DNA of 64,000 bases from Phormidium tanganyikae FI6-MK23 (GTDB lineage Bacteria; Cyanobacteriota; Cyanobacteriia; Leptolyngbyales; Leptolyngbyaceae), in the NCBI GenBank assembly GCA_019359175.1, contig JAHHHU010000004.1:269876-333875 (forward strand), read 5' to 3'. The notes below the pieces were generated by a model. That model ran no database searches. It saw only the letters and a list, made by a program, of their open reading frames with translations, and was not told the DNA's origin. The translations under genes and the position numbers were made by a program. Positions 25,490 through 34,605 of this stretch are shown here, piece by piece (the first letter of the stretch is position 1; the number at the start of each line of letters is the position of its first letter).

Positions 25490-26644
25490 TTAATGATGGT
25501 GATGTACGTGGTCGTGGTCATGTCCGTGATCATGATGATGGTGAATTTCACCATGCACAGGAACAACGGATAGCGCTTGTTCTGATAAGAGCGATTCAAT
25601 TTGCGGATCTGCCCAGTTTGCAACCATTTTCAGAAATTCGGGATTGTCATTTACGCAAGGCATTCTTACGTATTTCACATCTGAATGTTTACGGTGCAGT
25701 TTCTCGATGATGTGTTCGACATCCAACAGCGTTTCGTGGTTTTCAGTAGCAAAACCGATCGGCATAAACACGAGCGCTTTTGCACCGAGGTCGATCAAGT
25801 TCTTCCCAGCCAGATCTGCATTGGGTTGCGTCCATTCGATCAGCGGGGTTTGGTGATTCAACCAGCCAACCGAGATCAGTGGATACCGATCGATCAATCG
25901 ATCGCGAACCTTGTCGTAAAGCGCTTGACTCTCTGTGATCCCGGAAGTGAATCCTTTTGCTTTGTGTGGGCATCCATGATTCATCAGAACAATGCCGATC
26001 TGAGATGGAAGACAGGTTTCAGCGAGATCAGATTGAATCTGTGCCTCGACTAAGTGCGCCATCAAATCGATATATTCAGGTCGATCGAAGAAGGAGGGAA
26101 TATAGCGGGTTCCTTTCAACCAGTGTTCGCCATCATCGACTGAATTTGCCAAAGCCTTGTTCACTTGCTCGACCGCAATTCCACTGGTAAAGATGGAATC
26201 AACGACTAGCAAGGGATAAATCAAGATTTTTGTGAATCCCTGCTCTTTCACGTCTGCCAACACTTGTTCGGGTAAAAACGGTTTGCAGAAGTTGAAGGCT
26301 TTGAAGACTTGAATGCGATCGCCCCATTTTTCTTGTAATGCGGCTTCCACCCCTGCACGCTGCTGCTCAAAGATTGCGTTGTGCGGAGAAATGAATTGAC
26401 CGTGCTGATGTCCCCACTCGTGTAGATCAAAAATCGCCAAAAGCTTTGCCAAAGGCGGATAGACCCATGTTGGAACAGGCGCAAATTTTGCGGTAAGCAG
26501 GTTTAAAGCTTGTTCGTTGTAATTTGCAAAGTCTTCGTAGCTTTCGACCTCGCCATACCCCATCAACAGAACAGCAACTCTGTCTGAGTTTGAAGATGCC
26601 TGATGATGGTGAGTACGTTCGAGCTTTTCTGGAGTCGCGACCAC
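25490..26644 (-). CDS. hemH: Ferrochelatase-family protein with His-rich C-terminus
   Basis: The 384-residue protein has class II chelatase features: VAVLLMGYG at the start, GIVLMNHGCPHKAKGFTSG with the conserved His, ISVGWLNHQTPLIEWTQP, and FMPIGFATENHETLLDVEHI with His and Glu of the metal site. This fold inserts Fe(II) into protoporphyrin IX. Unlike typical cyanobacterial HemH it has no C-terminal CAB transmembrane motif; instead the last 20 residues are almost all His and Asp. That tail could bind metal ions. It might be a paralogue with a different chelatase or metal-chaperone role, so the symbol is tentative. Confidence 0.72.
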   Translation of the reverse strand: MVATPEKLERTHHHQASSNSDRVAVLLMGYGEVESYEDFANYNEQALNLLTAKFAPVPTWVYPPLAKLLAIFDLHEWGHQHGQFISPHNAIFEQQRAGVEAALQEKWGDRIQVFKAFNFCKPFLPEQVLADVKEQGFTKILIYPLLVVDSIFTSGIAVEQVNKALANSVDDGEHWLKGTRYIPSFFDRPEYIDLMAHLVEAQIQSDLAETCLPSQIGIVLMNHGCPHKAKGFTSGITESQALYDKVRDRLIDRYPLISVGWLNHQTPLIEWTQPNADLAGKNLIDLGAKALVFMPIGFATENHETLLDVEHIIEKLHRKHSDVKYVRMPCVNDNPEFLKMVANWADPQIESLLSEQALSVVPVHGEIHHHHDHGHDHDHVHHHH

Positions 26645-26751
26645 TATGTAAAACCCCTCGCTTTTATAAAATGTATCGGTTTCAGTCTAGCTTCAGGCTA
26701 ACATCCCCTACGGGGGGAAGGAGCAGCCATTGAGATATTGTTACTTGAGCG

Positions 26752-27258
26752 ATGAAAATCTTAATTTGTCCAGGAATGCACTCGTCTGTGCTTACAGAGG
26801 GATTTATTGCCGGATTGCGGCGATCCCCAGAACTATTTTCGGTTTTTCCAGCCGATCAATATCCCTCTTACTCGCCTCACCACATTCTGAATTTCTTTGA
26901 TTCCATCGATTCGGTTCTAATCATTGCGTTTAGTGCGGGAGTCGTGGGCGCGATTGCAACCGCAAGAATTTGGCAGCGTCAAGGAGTTCGGATCGCTGGA
27001 TTCATTGCGATCGATGGTTGGGGCGTTCCTTTAGCTGGAGAGTTTCCGATTCATCGGGTGAGTCACGATCAATTTACGCATTGGAGTTCTTTAATGCTGG
27101 GCGGAAATGCAGCTCACTTCTACGCAGATCCCGCAGTTGATCACCTCACACTCTGGCATTCTCCCGAAACGGTCTTAGGAAGGATTGAACCCTCGAATCG
27201 TATTGTCAGTGCTGCAACTTTTATCGGTGAGTTGATTGAGCATTACACGCTAGATTGA
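26752..27258 (+). CDS. Alpha/beta-hydrolase-like conserved hypothetical protein
   Basis: The 168-residue protein has KILICPGMHSS at the start and VLIIAFSAGVVGAIATARIW, with the G-x-S-x-G-like nucleophile region appearing as A-F-S-A-G. A FIAIDGWGVP segment and late His (W-H-S-P) are also present. It looks like a small cyanobacterial alpha/beta hydrolase. The substrate is unknown. It lies alone between the chelatase (divergent) and ilvB. Confidence 0.65.
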   Translation: MKILICPGMHSSVLTEGFIAGLRRSPELFSVFPADQYPSYSPHHILNFFDSIDSVLIIAFSAGVVGAIATARIWQRQGVRIAGFIAIDGWGVPLAGEFPIHRVSHDQFTHWSSLMLGGNAAHFYADPAVDHLTLWHSPETVLGRIEPSNRIVSAATFIGELIEHYTLD

Positions 27259-27551
27259 AGTTAGGAATTCTAGACACGATTCAGCCCTTGGTCTAGGCTC
27301 AGAGCTTATTGAATTGATTAAGATTTTTCTGGTTGGTGACGAAATTTGAAGGAATGTCAAGATATTCTGACGCATCGATCGCGTCATTCGCTCTCAGATG
27401 CCTGGTATCGTGGGCATCTTGAAAAGATCCACTCATCATTCTCTCGACACGAATAGGGATTCAGTCCTACACTATATTCTTATCGCTTGCATCCTACGAT
27501 ACAAAAATCTTCCAACTTATCCAATCGCGCGTACTCGAAGAGGTTACTCCA

Positions 27552-29390
27552 GTGCAGTTGCAGCAACGATCAGCAGTCCAACAGGTGACGGGTGCTTTTG
27601 CTTTAATCGATAGTCTTAGTCGCCACGGTGTCCAACATATTTTCGGCTATCCTGGCGGAGCAATTCTGCCGATCTATGACGAGCTTTATCGGGCTGAACA
27701 AGCTGGAATTCTCAAGCACATTCTCGTGCGCCACGAACAGGGGGCAGCCCACGCAGCAGACGGATACGCCCGCGCGACTGGGAAAGTGGGAGTGTGTTTT
27801 GCAACTTCGGGGCCGGGTGCAACGAACCTTGTCACTGGGATCGCAACCGCGCACATGGATTCGATTCCGGTGGTGATTGTAACAGGTCAAGTTCCGCGAC
27901 CTGCGATCGGAAGCGATGCCTTCCAGGAAACGGACATTTACGGCATCACTTTACCGATCGTTAAACATTCCTACGTAGTGCGCGATCCGCGAGATATGGC
28001 GCGAATCGTTGCGGAAGCTTTCTACATCGCAAGTACCGGACGACCGGGGCCTGTTTTGATTGATGTGCCGAAAGATGTTGGTGTTGAACAGTTTGACTAT
28101 GTTCCGGTTGATCCGGGATCGGTGCGATTGACGGGTTATCGTCCGACGATGAAAGGCAATCCGCGTCAGATTGGACAAGCATTGAAGCTGATTCGCCAGG
28201 CGCAACGTCCGCTGCTCTATGTCGGTGGCGGTGCGATCGCGGCAGACGCACACGCAGAAGTGAAAGAACTGGCAGAGCGTTTCAAATTGCCTGTGACCAC
28301 AACGCTGATGGGAATCGGTGCATTTGATGAGCATCATCCGCTCTCGGTTGGAATGCTCGGAATGCACGGAACGGCTTACGCGAATTTTGCTGTAACCGAA
28401 TGTGACTTGCTGATTGCAGTGGGGGCGCGATTTGACGATCGTGTCACTGGAAAGCTCGACGAGTTCGCTTCTCGCGCCAAGGTCATTCACATCGACATCG
28501 ATCCGGCTGAAGTTGGAAAAGTTCGCTTACCGGATGTTCCGATCGTGGGTGATGTGAAACAGGTTCTCACCGATTTGTTAGAGCGCAGTACCGAAGAAAA
28601 CGATCCCGCGAATCCGAATCAAACCGAAGCCTGGTTAGCGAGAGTCGATCGCTGGCGTGAAGATTATCCGCTGGTTGCACCTCAGTATCCAGGCGTGTTG
28701 TCTCCGCAAGAAGTGATTTTAGAAATCGGACAGCAAGCCCCGAACGCTTACTACACCACTGATGTAGGACAGCATCAGATGTGGTCGGCTCAATTTCTCA
28801 AAAATGGCCCGCGCCGTTGGATTTCAAGCGCTGGACTGGGAACGATGGGCTTTGGAATGCCTGCGGCGATGGGTGCAAAAGTGGCGGTTCCTGATGAAGA
28901 AGTGATCTGTATCAGTGGCGATTCCAGCATTCAGATGAACATTCAAGAACTCGGAACTCTGGCGCAGTACGGCATCAATGTTAAAACCGTAATCATTAAC
29001 AACGGTTGGCAAGGCATGGTGCGACAGTGGCAAGAAGCCTTTTATGATGAGCGCTACTCGAATTCCAATATGCAGGTGGGAACACCTGATTTTGTCAAAT
29101 TAGCAGAAGCGTTTGGCATCAAAGGAATGATCGTGGAAACGCGCGAAGAGTTGAAAGCTGCGATCGCGGAAATGATCGCTCATCCTGGTGCAGTCTTAAT
29201 GGATGTGCGCGTGAAGAAGGATGAAAACTGTTATCCGATGGTTCCATCCGGTAAGAGCAATGCTCAAATGATCGGTCTACCTGAGCGGAAATTGCTAGAA
29301 CGGGCAGCGGAAACGATCAACTGTAGAAACTGCGGTACAGAGAGCATTCCAACGAATAAATTCTGTCCGAACTGTGGAACGAAGTTCTAG
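27552..29390 (+). CDS. ilvB: Acetolactate synthase large subunit
   Basis: GTG start, preceded by GAAGAGG. The 612-residue enzyme condenses two pyruvates, or pyruvate with 2-oxobutyrate, in valine/isoleucine/leucine synthesis. ThDP motifs are clear: [16 protein letters not shown] with the catalytic Glu, and [16 protein letters not shown] through VIINN (GDS...NN). FAD-binding region [12 protein letters not shown] is intact. After the usual end ([13 protein letters not shown]) there is a C-terminal zinc-ribbon-like CRNC-x11-CPNC extension, known from some cyanobacterial ALS large subunits. A strong terminator follows at 29409. Confidence 0.93.
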   Translation: MQLQQRSAVQQVTGAFALIDSLSRHGVQHIFGYPGGAILPIYDELYRAEQAGILKHILVRHEQGAAHAADGYARATGKVGVCFATSGPGATNLVTGIATAHMDSIPVVIVTGQVPRPAIGSDAFQETDIYGITLPIVKHSYVVRDPRDMARIVAEAFYIASTGRPGPVLIDVPKDVGVEQFDYVPVDPGSVRLTGYRPTMKGNPRQIGQALKLIRQAQRPLLYVGGGAIAADAHAEVKELAERFKLPVTTTLMGIGAFDEHHPLSVGMLGMHGTAYANFAVTECDLLIAVGARFDDRVTGKLDEFASRAKVIHIDIDPAEVGKVRLPDVPIVGDVKQVLTDLLERSTEENDPANPNQTEAWLARVDRWREDYPLVAPQYPGVLSPQEVILEIGQQAPNAYYTTDVGQHQMWSAQFLKNGPRRWISSAGLGTMGFGMPAAMGAKVAVPDEEVICISGDSSIQMNIQELGTLAQYGINVKTVIINNGWQGMVRQWQEAFYDERYSNSNMQVGTPDFVKLAEAFGIKGMIVETREELKAAIAEMIAHPGAVLMDVRVKKDENCYPMVPSGKSNAQMIGLPERKLLERAAETINCRNCGTESIPTNKFCPNCGTKF

Positions 29391-29408
29391 ATCACATTAA
29401 ACGAGAGA

Positions 29409-29444
29409 GGGGAGGATAGTGCGATCTCGCCATCCTCCTTTTTT
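29409..29444 (+). terminator. Terminator after ilvB
   Basis: GGAGGAT pairs with ATCCTCC across a 14-base loop and is followed by six T. Confidence 0.75.
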
Positions 29445-29449
29445 GTGCA

Positions 29450-29734
29450 TCAATGTGCCTGAACCCATTCGATGAGCGATCGCGCTTTTTCAGGCATATT
29501 CGTCTCGCTCAGTTCGATCGAATGAGTTAGACCATTCATCTCTACCGAGAGCGTGTACCCGAATCGATCAGGCTGTGGAGAAGCTTCAGAGATCGAGGTT
29601 AACTGAAAGAAATTCGAGTCTTTCACCAATTGTTCAAGTTCTTGTGTTTCAGACGGGGAGAGCTCTTGAGCGTTGATCGCTTTTGTGATCATCAGCCCCG
29701 CGAATCCTCCACTTTGCTCAAGCGTGACGCGCAT
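29450..29734 (-). CDS. Emfourin-like protease inhibitor
   Basis: The 94-residue protein has MRVTLEQSGGFAGL, then LEQLVKDSNFFQL, then PDRFGYTLSVEMNGLTHSIE and a late SLIEWV. This matches the emfourin/protealysin-inhibitor family: a small protein encoded beside M4 protealysin-like proteases that blocks their active site. Here the protease gene starts 21 bases away on the same strand, so protease and inhibitor are probably co-expressed. No signal peptide. Confidence 0.8.
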   Translation of the reverse strand: MRVTLEQSGGFAGLMITKAINAQELSPSETQELEQLVKDSNFFQLTSISEASPQPDRFGYTLSVEMNGLTHSIELSETNMPEKARSLIEWVQAH

Positions 29735-29755
29735 TTTTTCTCTCCCTTTGCTAAA

Positions 29756-30823
29756 TTACATCACACCAACCGTTTTCCAAGCATTTTGAACCGCTTTCTG
29801 TTCGCCGCTGTTTGCACCGTATAGCTCACCTGCGATCAAGGAAGTGACCCGCGCCGCAGAACGGAAATTTGACGAGGGGCGCAATCGTTCGGTGAGTGCA
29901 ATGTACCAAATCTTTCCAGCTTTCTCCCAGGCATAACCCCCGATCGCAGTTGCCGTAAGGTAGAACGCTCGATTTGGAATTCCAGAATTGATATGAACGC
30001 CACCATTGTCGGCTGTACCTGTGTAGAGACTTTTCATCTCCGCAGGCTGAGGATCTTTGCCAAGGACTTTATCGTCGTAGGCTGTTCCAGGAGCTTTCAT
30101 CGATCGTAGTGCTTTCCCGTTTACTTTGGAAGTCAGCAAACCTTCTCCGATTAACCAATCTGCCTGATCAGCAGTTTGATTCAAAACCTTCTGCTTGATC
30201 AAACTGCCAAACACATCGGAAAAGGATTCATTTAACGCTCCCGATTGTCCTCGGTAGATTAACGCCGCTTCATTTTGCGTTACACCATGCGTCAGTTCGT
30301 GTCCGATCACATCGATCGAGATTGTGAACCGATTAAACAATTCACCATCGCCATCGCCGTAAACCATCTGACTCCCGTTCCAAAAGGCGTTATTGTACTT
30401 CTGCCCATAGTGAACGGTGGAATCTAAGCGCATTCCAAATCCATCGATCGAATTTCGCTGAAAAATGTCTTTATAAAAATTGTAAGTGGCTCCCGAACCT
30501 TCATAAGCTTCATTCACTGCCACATCGCTCGCTGCTGCTGCACCTTCACCCCGCACAATGTTACCGGGCAGTTCTGTTGCGCTTCCAGCGGTATAGATAG
30601 TACGACGTTTTTCATTTGCGGGAGCCATGAAGGTAACGCCTCCAACCGCATCCCGTCGTCCTCGAAACTGCTCCGAAGCGCGTAAATTCTGTAACGCCCA
30701 ATCGCGCTGAGTTTCATTGCCGTTGATGATAATGCGATCGGTCATATGGGGCGGCACAATGCAGCAAATTGGGCAGAGATGCTTACCGTTTGGACGACAG
30801 CGGTTTTGAGGACGTTTTTTCAT
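29756..30823 (-). CDS. M4 family metalloprotease, protealysin-like
   Basis: The 355-residue protein has the thermolysin-type zinc site VIGHELTHGVTQ (HExxH) followed by GALNESFSDVFGSLI with the third ligand Glu. The late GGVHINSGIPNRAFY supplies a catalytic His. The N-terminus is short with a Cys/Pro-rich CPICCIVPPHM, resembling the protealysin propeptide, and there is no Sec signal peptide, suggesting cytoplasmic storage or non-classical release. It is paired with the emfourin-like gene downstream. Confidence 0.9.
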   Translation of the reverse strand: MKKRPQNRCRPNGKHLCPICCIVPPHMTDRIIINGNETQRDWALQNLRASEQFRGRRDAVGGVTFMAPANEKRRTIYTAGSATELPGNIVRGEGAAAASDVAVNEAYEGSGATYNFYKDIFQRNSIDGFGMRLDSTVHYGQKYNNAFWNGSQMVYGDGDGELFNRFTISIDVIGHELTHGVTQNEAALIYRGQSGALNESFSDVFGSLIKQKVLNQTADQADWLIGEGLLTSKVNGKALRSMKAPGTAYDDKVLGKDPQPAEMKSLYTGTADNGGVHINSGIPNRAFYLTATAIGGYAWEKAGKIWYIALTERLRPSSNFRSAARVTSLIAGELYGANSGEQKAVQNAWKTVGVM

Positions 30824-30999
30824 AGCTCGATTGCTCCAAAAATTAAGAGGGTTATTCGACTTACTTGTGACGATCCACTTTAGACCAGCCTACAAACGAG
30901 TCCGTCTCTAACCACATTTTCTTTAGGAACTGTTTGGAAAATATGCGATTGTCAGCGTTTTACAGATTCTTAAGTTTCAGGCATCTGTAAACATTACAT

Positions 31000-31686
31000 T
31001 TAAGTTTTGTCATCGCTCATCAATCGCCCATCCTCCATGTAAACAATGCGATCGGCAATATCCAAGATCCGATTATCATGTGTGACTAGCAAAATTGTGC
31101 AGTGTTGCTCTTTTGCAAGTGTCTGCATTAGTTCGACCACATCCCGACCTGATTTCTTATCGAGTGCCGCAGTCGGTTCATCTGCAAGAACAATCTTTGG
31201 GTGACTAATCAAAGCGCGGGCGATCGCGACTCGTTGTTTTTGTCCGCCAGAGAGTCCCTCTGGGTAGTAATCTGCGCGATTTCCAAGTCCAACCGTTTCT
31301 AACATTGAAATCGCCATTGTGTCGATGTCTTGATTGAGATATCGAGCGTGCAATTCTAGCGACATTCTGACATTCTGCTTTGCGGTTAAGAACGTCATTA
31401 GATTGTGTGCCTGGAAGATGTAGCCAATGTTTTTACGAAGTTGGGCGAGTTGTTGTTTGGTGGCTCCTCGAATTTGTCGATCGAGAATAGTTAAACTACC
31501 TTCTTGTGCAGATCGCAAGCCACCTAGAAGCGTTAACAATGTCGTTTTACCAGAACCAGAGGGCCCAGTCATAATCACAATCTCACCTGCACAGATATCA
31601 AGGTTGATATCAAACAGAACTTGCTTTTTCAAGCTGCCTTGACCGAAGTAATGATTGAGATCTTGGACAGAAATGACGGGTTTCAT
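31000..31686 (-). CDS. devA: DevA-type ABC exporter ATPase
   Basis: The 228-residue ATPase has Walker A MTGPSGSGKTTLLTLLGGLR, ABC signature LSGGQKQRVAIARAL and Walker B IVLADEPTAALDKKSG. It is the last gene of a five-gene operon with tetR, devB and devC. In heterocyst-forming cyanobacteria DevBCA with TolC exports glycolipids, but paralogues export other compounds. Whether this one is the glycolipid exporter cannot be said. Confidence 0.85.
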   Translation of the reverse strand: MKPVISVQDLNHYFGQGSLKKQVLFDINLDICAGEIVIMTGPSGSGKTTLLTLLGGLRSAQEGSLTILDRQIRGATKQQLAQLRKNIGYIFQAHNLMTFLTAKQNVRMSLELHARYLNQDIDTMAISMLETVGLGNRADYYPEGLSGGQKQRVAIARALISHPKIVLADEPTAALDKKSGRDVVELMQTLAKEQHCTILLVTHDNRILDIADRIVYMEDGRLMSDDKT

Positions 31687-31688
31687 CG

Positions 31689-32840
31689 TTAGAAAATGTC
31701 CGCAGGATCAGCGGCTTGAAGTTTTCGCATTGCGATCGCGCCAGAAATCGAACACATCGCAACAGTGAGAACGAACACGGTAACAGCACGATTCACATTC
31801 ATCGCGATCGGTAACAATGTTGCAGCATAGGTCAGTTGATAAAGCCCAACTGCAACCACAAAACCAGGAACAAAGCCCAGAACAGCAAGGATCAATGCTT
31901 CTTGAAGTAGAACGTTGAGCAGAAAACGATCGCTGTATCCCATTGCTTTTAGCGTGGCGTATTCGGGTAAGTGATTTGCAACATCAGTGTAGAGAATCTG
32001 ATAAACAATCACGGTTCCGACAATGAAGCCCACAATCACACCGATTCCAAAAATAAACCCAATCGTTCCTTGGCTTTCCCAGTAGTTTCGCTCGATCGCT
32101 GCAAATTCTCCAGGAGTTAGCACTTTGACATCGGGTAGGCTTGTACTCAGTTGTGCTTGAACTGCTTTGATATCTGAATTTGGTTTGAGTTGAATTAGTC
32201 CGATATCAATTTTGCTGGCTTGTCGATCGTTGTACAGTTTCAAGAAAGTGGAATCGCTCATGAACACATTGCCATCAGCAGTAAAAGATGCGCCCATCGT
32301 GACCAGTCCGCTCACATTGATCACTTGTTGATTGAGTTCAGTGGTAACAGTTCCTCGTGTTTGAAAAGTTTCCGCGATCGCGCCAAATTCAGGGCGGCCC
32401 ACTCGATCGAAAACAACATTGTTCAACAACTTGAGCGGCTCTAAGTTCTCTTGCAATCCTGACAGCCTAAAGCTCGGTGCATCGGGTTCAATTCCCCAAA
32501 TCAAAATGCTTCTGGTTAGGCGAGTTTCGGGATTTTTCCATTGTCCCATTGCGATCCGAATCGAGCTGACAGACTGAACGCGATCGCTCGATTTTGCCTG
32601 ATAAAGTTGTTCACGAGAAAACGGCGTGAAAGATGCCAAGCTTTTGAACTGTGGATCAATCAGAACTAAATCGGCTTGTAACAATCGATGCGGCACAGTC
32701 GCACTGTCATACAGCGAATCTTGGAATCCGAGTTGCATAAACATCAACATATCCGCAAATCCAATTCCCGCGATCGCAACAATCAATCGCGCTTTCTCTT
32801 TCATCAACTGCAACCATGCCAGCGGTGTTTTACGAGACAT
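31689..32840 (-). CDS. devC: DevC-type ABC exporter membrane subunit (MacB/FtsX-like)
   Basis: The 383-residue protein has the single N-terminal transmembrane helix (AIAGIGFADMLMFMQLGFQ), a large periplasmic domain and a C-terminal cluster of three helices, including GFIFGIGVIVGFIVGTVIVY and an F-L-L-N-V-L-L-Q-E segment, matching DevC. It partners the DevA ATPase two bases downstream. The upstream small ORF may link it to the membrane protein genes. Confidence 0.85.
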   Translation of the reverse strand: MSRKTPLAWLQLMKEKARLIVAIAGIGFADMLMFMQLGFQDSLYDSATVPHRLLQADLVLIDPQFKSLASFTPFSREQLYQAKSSDRVQSVSSIRIAMGQWKNPETRLTRSILIWGIEPDAPSFRLSGLQENLEPLKLLNNVVFDRVGRPEFGAIAETFQTRGTVTTELNQQVINVSGLVTMGASFTADGNVFMSDSTFLKLYNDRQASKIDIGLIQLKPNSDIKAVQAQLSTSLPDVKVLTPGEFAAIERNYWESQGTIGFIFGIGVIVGFIVGTVIVYQILYTDVANHLPEYATLKAMGYSDRFLLNVLLQEALILAVLGFVPGFVVAVGLYQLTYAATLLPIAMNVNRAVTVFVLTVAMCSISGAIAMRKLQAADPADIF

Positions 32841-32849
32841 ATGACGCTC

Positions 32850-33050
32850 CTAATACGGTGGATATTGGATCAAGTCATCGAGCAGATCGTAGAGAGTCAG
32901 CAAATTAAGTTTCGTGATCGACATCATCAAATGAGTTTGACCTTGAGGACAGCCTTGAAAAGCTTGATAACTCGATCGAATCAAACCGAGCCACGGCGAA
33001 AGCTGCATCCGCGCAAAGCGTCTCCATATCAGAAGAGATTTATAGTTCAT
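32850..33050 (-). CDS. Small hypothetical protein in the dev operon
   Basis: The 66-residue ORF begins MNYKSLLIWRRFARMQLSP and overlaps the upstream gene's stop by 11 bases (ATGAACTATAA), so translation coupling is plausible. No motif. Downstream devC starts 9 bases after the stop. Coding status is uncertain. Confidence 0.45.
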   Translation of the reverse strand: MNYKSLLIWRRFARMQLSPWLGLIRSSYQAFQGCPQGQTHLMMSITKLNLLTLYDLLDDLIQYPPY

Positions 33051-33411
33051 CTTGCGGTAGAAAGCCAGTAGCTAAGATAGACGAATAGCCCCACAACATC
33101 AGTGCAGCAAACAATGTATTTGCATTCGGATCAATATTTGGAAAGACAGACGAGAAAGATAGCACACTTCCAGCATCAAGAATCATTCCAGGTAGAGCAA
33201 TCAGTAACGCAGCTTTGGGACGTTCGATCGCTTTGACTTGCTGCCAAAAGTAAACGCCTGTGATCACGACGAACATTGCAATCGGCGTTGCTAAGAATAA
33301 TCCAATTGATAATGCAATGTTTGTTGGATCAAGAAGATATTGCCCGATGAAACGAAATGCGATCGTTGCAATCAACCAGCCTAAAAATCCAATTCCTAGA
33401 AATAGCATCAC
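33040..33411 (-). CDS. Small integral membrane protein (DUF5367-like)
   Basis: The 123-residue protein has about four hydrophobic segments (FLGIGFLGWLIATIAFRFIG, IGLFLATPIAMFVVITGVYF, AALLIALPGMILDAGSV, LFAALMLWGYSSILATG). It sits between devB and devC. The pattern fits DUF5367. A role in the exporter complex is possible but unproven. Confidence 0.65.
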   Translation of the reverse strand: MMLFLGIGFLGWLIATIAFRFIGQYLLDPTNIALSIGLFLATPIAMFVVITGVYFWQQVKAIERPKAALLIALPGMILDAGSVLSFSSVFPNIDPNANTLFAALMLWGYSSILATGFLPQDEL

Positions 33412-33422
33412 TTTCTCCTTAA

Positions 33423-33438
33423 ATCGAACGTTCGTTAT
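33423..33438. promoter_or_regulatory. Palindromic operator-like site
   Basis: ATCGAACGTTCGTTAT contains a perfect 10-bp palindrome CGAACGTTCG. It lies in the 30-bp gap between devB and the DUF5367 gene. A 14/16 match occurs upstream of the tetR gene (35265-35280), so both may be TetR operators. Confidence 0.5.
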
Positions 33439-33441
33439 CGA

Positions 33442-34605
33442 TTAGTTCAGCGTAATTGAAGTCTGAACTTGCAGATTAGTTAGGCTCGAAACTCGTTTGC
33501 TTGCTTCCGGTGCCAGGCGAATCTTTACATCAACCACTCGTCGATCGAGGTTCTCTCCTGGCTGATTGCTAAACACATTCTGCTTATTCACCTGCAACCC
33601 AACTTCCGAAACCGTTCCCCGCAATTCCCCTTCAAACGCTTGTCCTGTAATCGTTGCAGTTTGTCCTACTTTCACATTCGCAATGTCGCTTTGATACACT
33701 TCAGCCATCGCAACCATCTGATTATTTTGTGCCAAATCTGCAATTCCAGAATCACTAATTTTTTCACCGCTGCGAGTATGAATCTTGAGAATCTGTCCAG
33801 CCATTGGCGCACGAATGTAAGCTTGTTCTAGTTCAGTTTCAGCCCGTTTCATTGCAGCGATCGCACTACTCACTTCGGTTGCAATCGTTTGAACATCTAC
33901 CGGGCGAACTTCTGCAATCCGATTCAATGTTGCTCTAGCTTCACTTAACTGTGCTTCGAGCGAATTTGCAGTCTGATTCTGTTTTGCTTGTGCTTGTCTA
34001 AGTTGCGATTGTGCAGTATCGAGTGCAAGACGTTTACCATCTAAGTTAGAAGCCGCGATCGCACCTTGCTGATAGAGTTGATTAAAGCGGTCGAACTCTG
34101 CTTGTGCTGTTCTGACTTCGGACTGCCAGCGATTGATCTCAGCAGTTTGAGCTTCGATTTCACCTTGTCGATCAGCTTGCAATCGCTCAATCGTGGCTTG
34201 TTGAGCTTCAATCTCGCCCGTTTTCGCACCTGCTTTAATTTGTGCAAGTTTCGCTTGTGCTACTCGGACTTGTTCTCGCGCTTGATCTAAACCATCTTGA
34301 AGCTTGTCGCGAGAATCTAAGATAGCAATCACTTGACCTTTTGAAACGAGATTGCCTTGTTTGACCAAAAGTTGAGAAACGCGATCACCATCTAATGCGA
34401 TCGGAGCCGACAATCGAACAATCTCAGATGCAGGCTCAAGCCGTCCCAGTGCAGCAATTCTCTTAACAGTCGGAGCAGTTTCGACTGTTTGAGCGGCAGG
34501 CTTCGGACTAAACTGAGAAACAACATAGAACGATGTTCCACCTGTAATCAAGGCTGCGATTCCAATCCAAAGACGACTTTGAGGCTTAGATAGAAGATCA
34601 ATCAT
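33442..34605 (-). CDS. devB: DevB-type HlyD membrane-fusion subunit
   Basis: The 387-residue protein has an N-terminal transmembrane helix (IGIAALITGGTSFYVVSQFS), a lipoyl-like half (RVSQLLVKQGNLVSKGQV), a long coiled coil (residues about 95-225), and a beta-barrel with AYIRAPMAGQILKIHTRSGE. It is the periplasmic adaptor linking DevAC to a TolC channel. The start overlaps tetR by 8 bases. Confidence 0.88.
   Translation of the reverse strand: MIDLLSKPQSRLWIGIAALITGGTSFYVVSQFSPKPAAQTVETAPTVKRIAALGRLEPASEIVRLSAPIALDGDRVSQLLVKQGNLVSKGQVIAILDSRDKLQDGLDQAREQVRVAQAKLAQIKAGAKTGEIEAQQATIERLQADRQGEIEAQTAEINRWQSEVRTAQAEFDRFNQLYQQGAIAASNLDGKRLALDTAQSQLRQAQAKQNQTANSLEAQLSEARATLNRIAEVRPVDVQTIATEVSSAIAAMKRAETELEQAYIRAPMAGQILKIHTRSGEKISDSGIADLAQNNQMVAMAEVYQSDIANVKVGQTATITGQAFEGELRGTVSEVGLQVNKQNVFSNQPGENLDRRVVDVKIRLAPEASKRVSSLTNLQVQTSITLN

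Noticed and set aside
27398..27613. 71-residue ORF upstream of ilvB
   Set aside because: It overlaps the ilvB start, lacks homology and is rare-codon rich; the short hairpin near 27390-27412 was not strong enough to call an attenuator.
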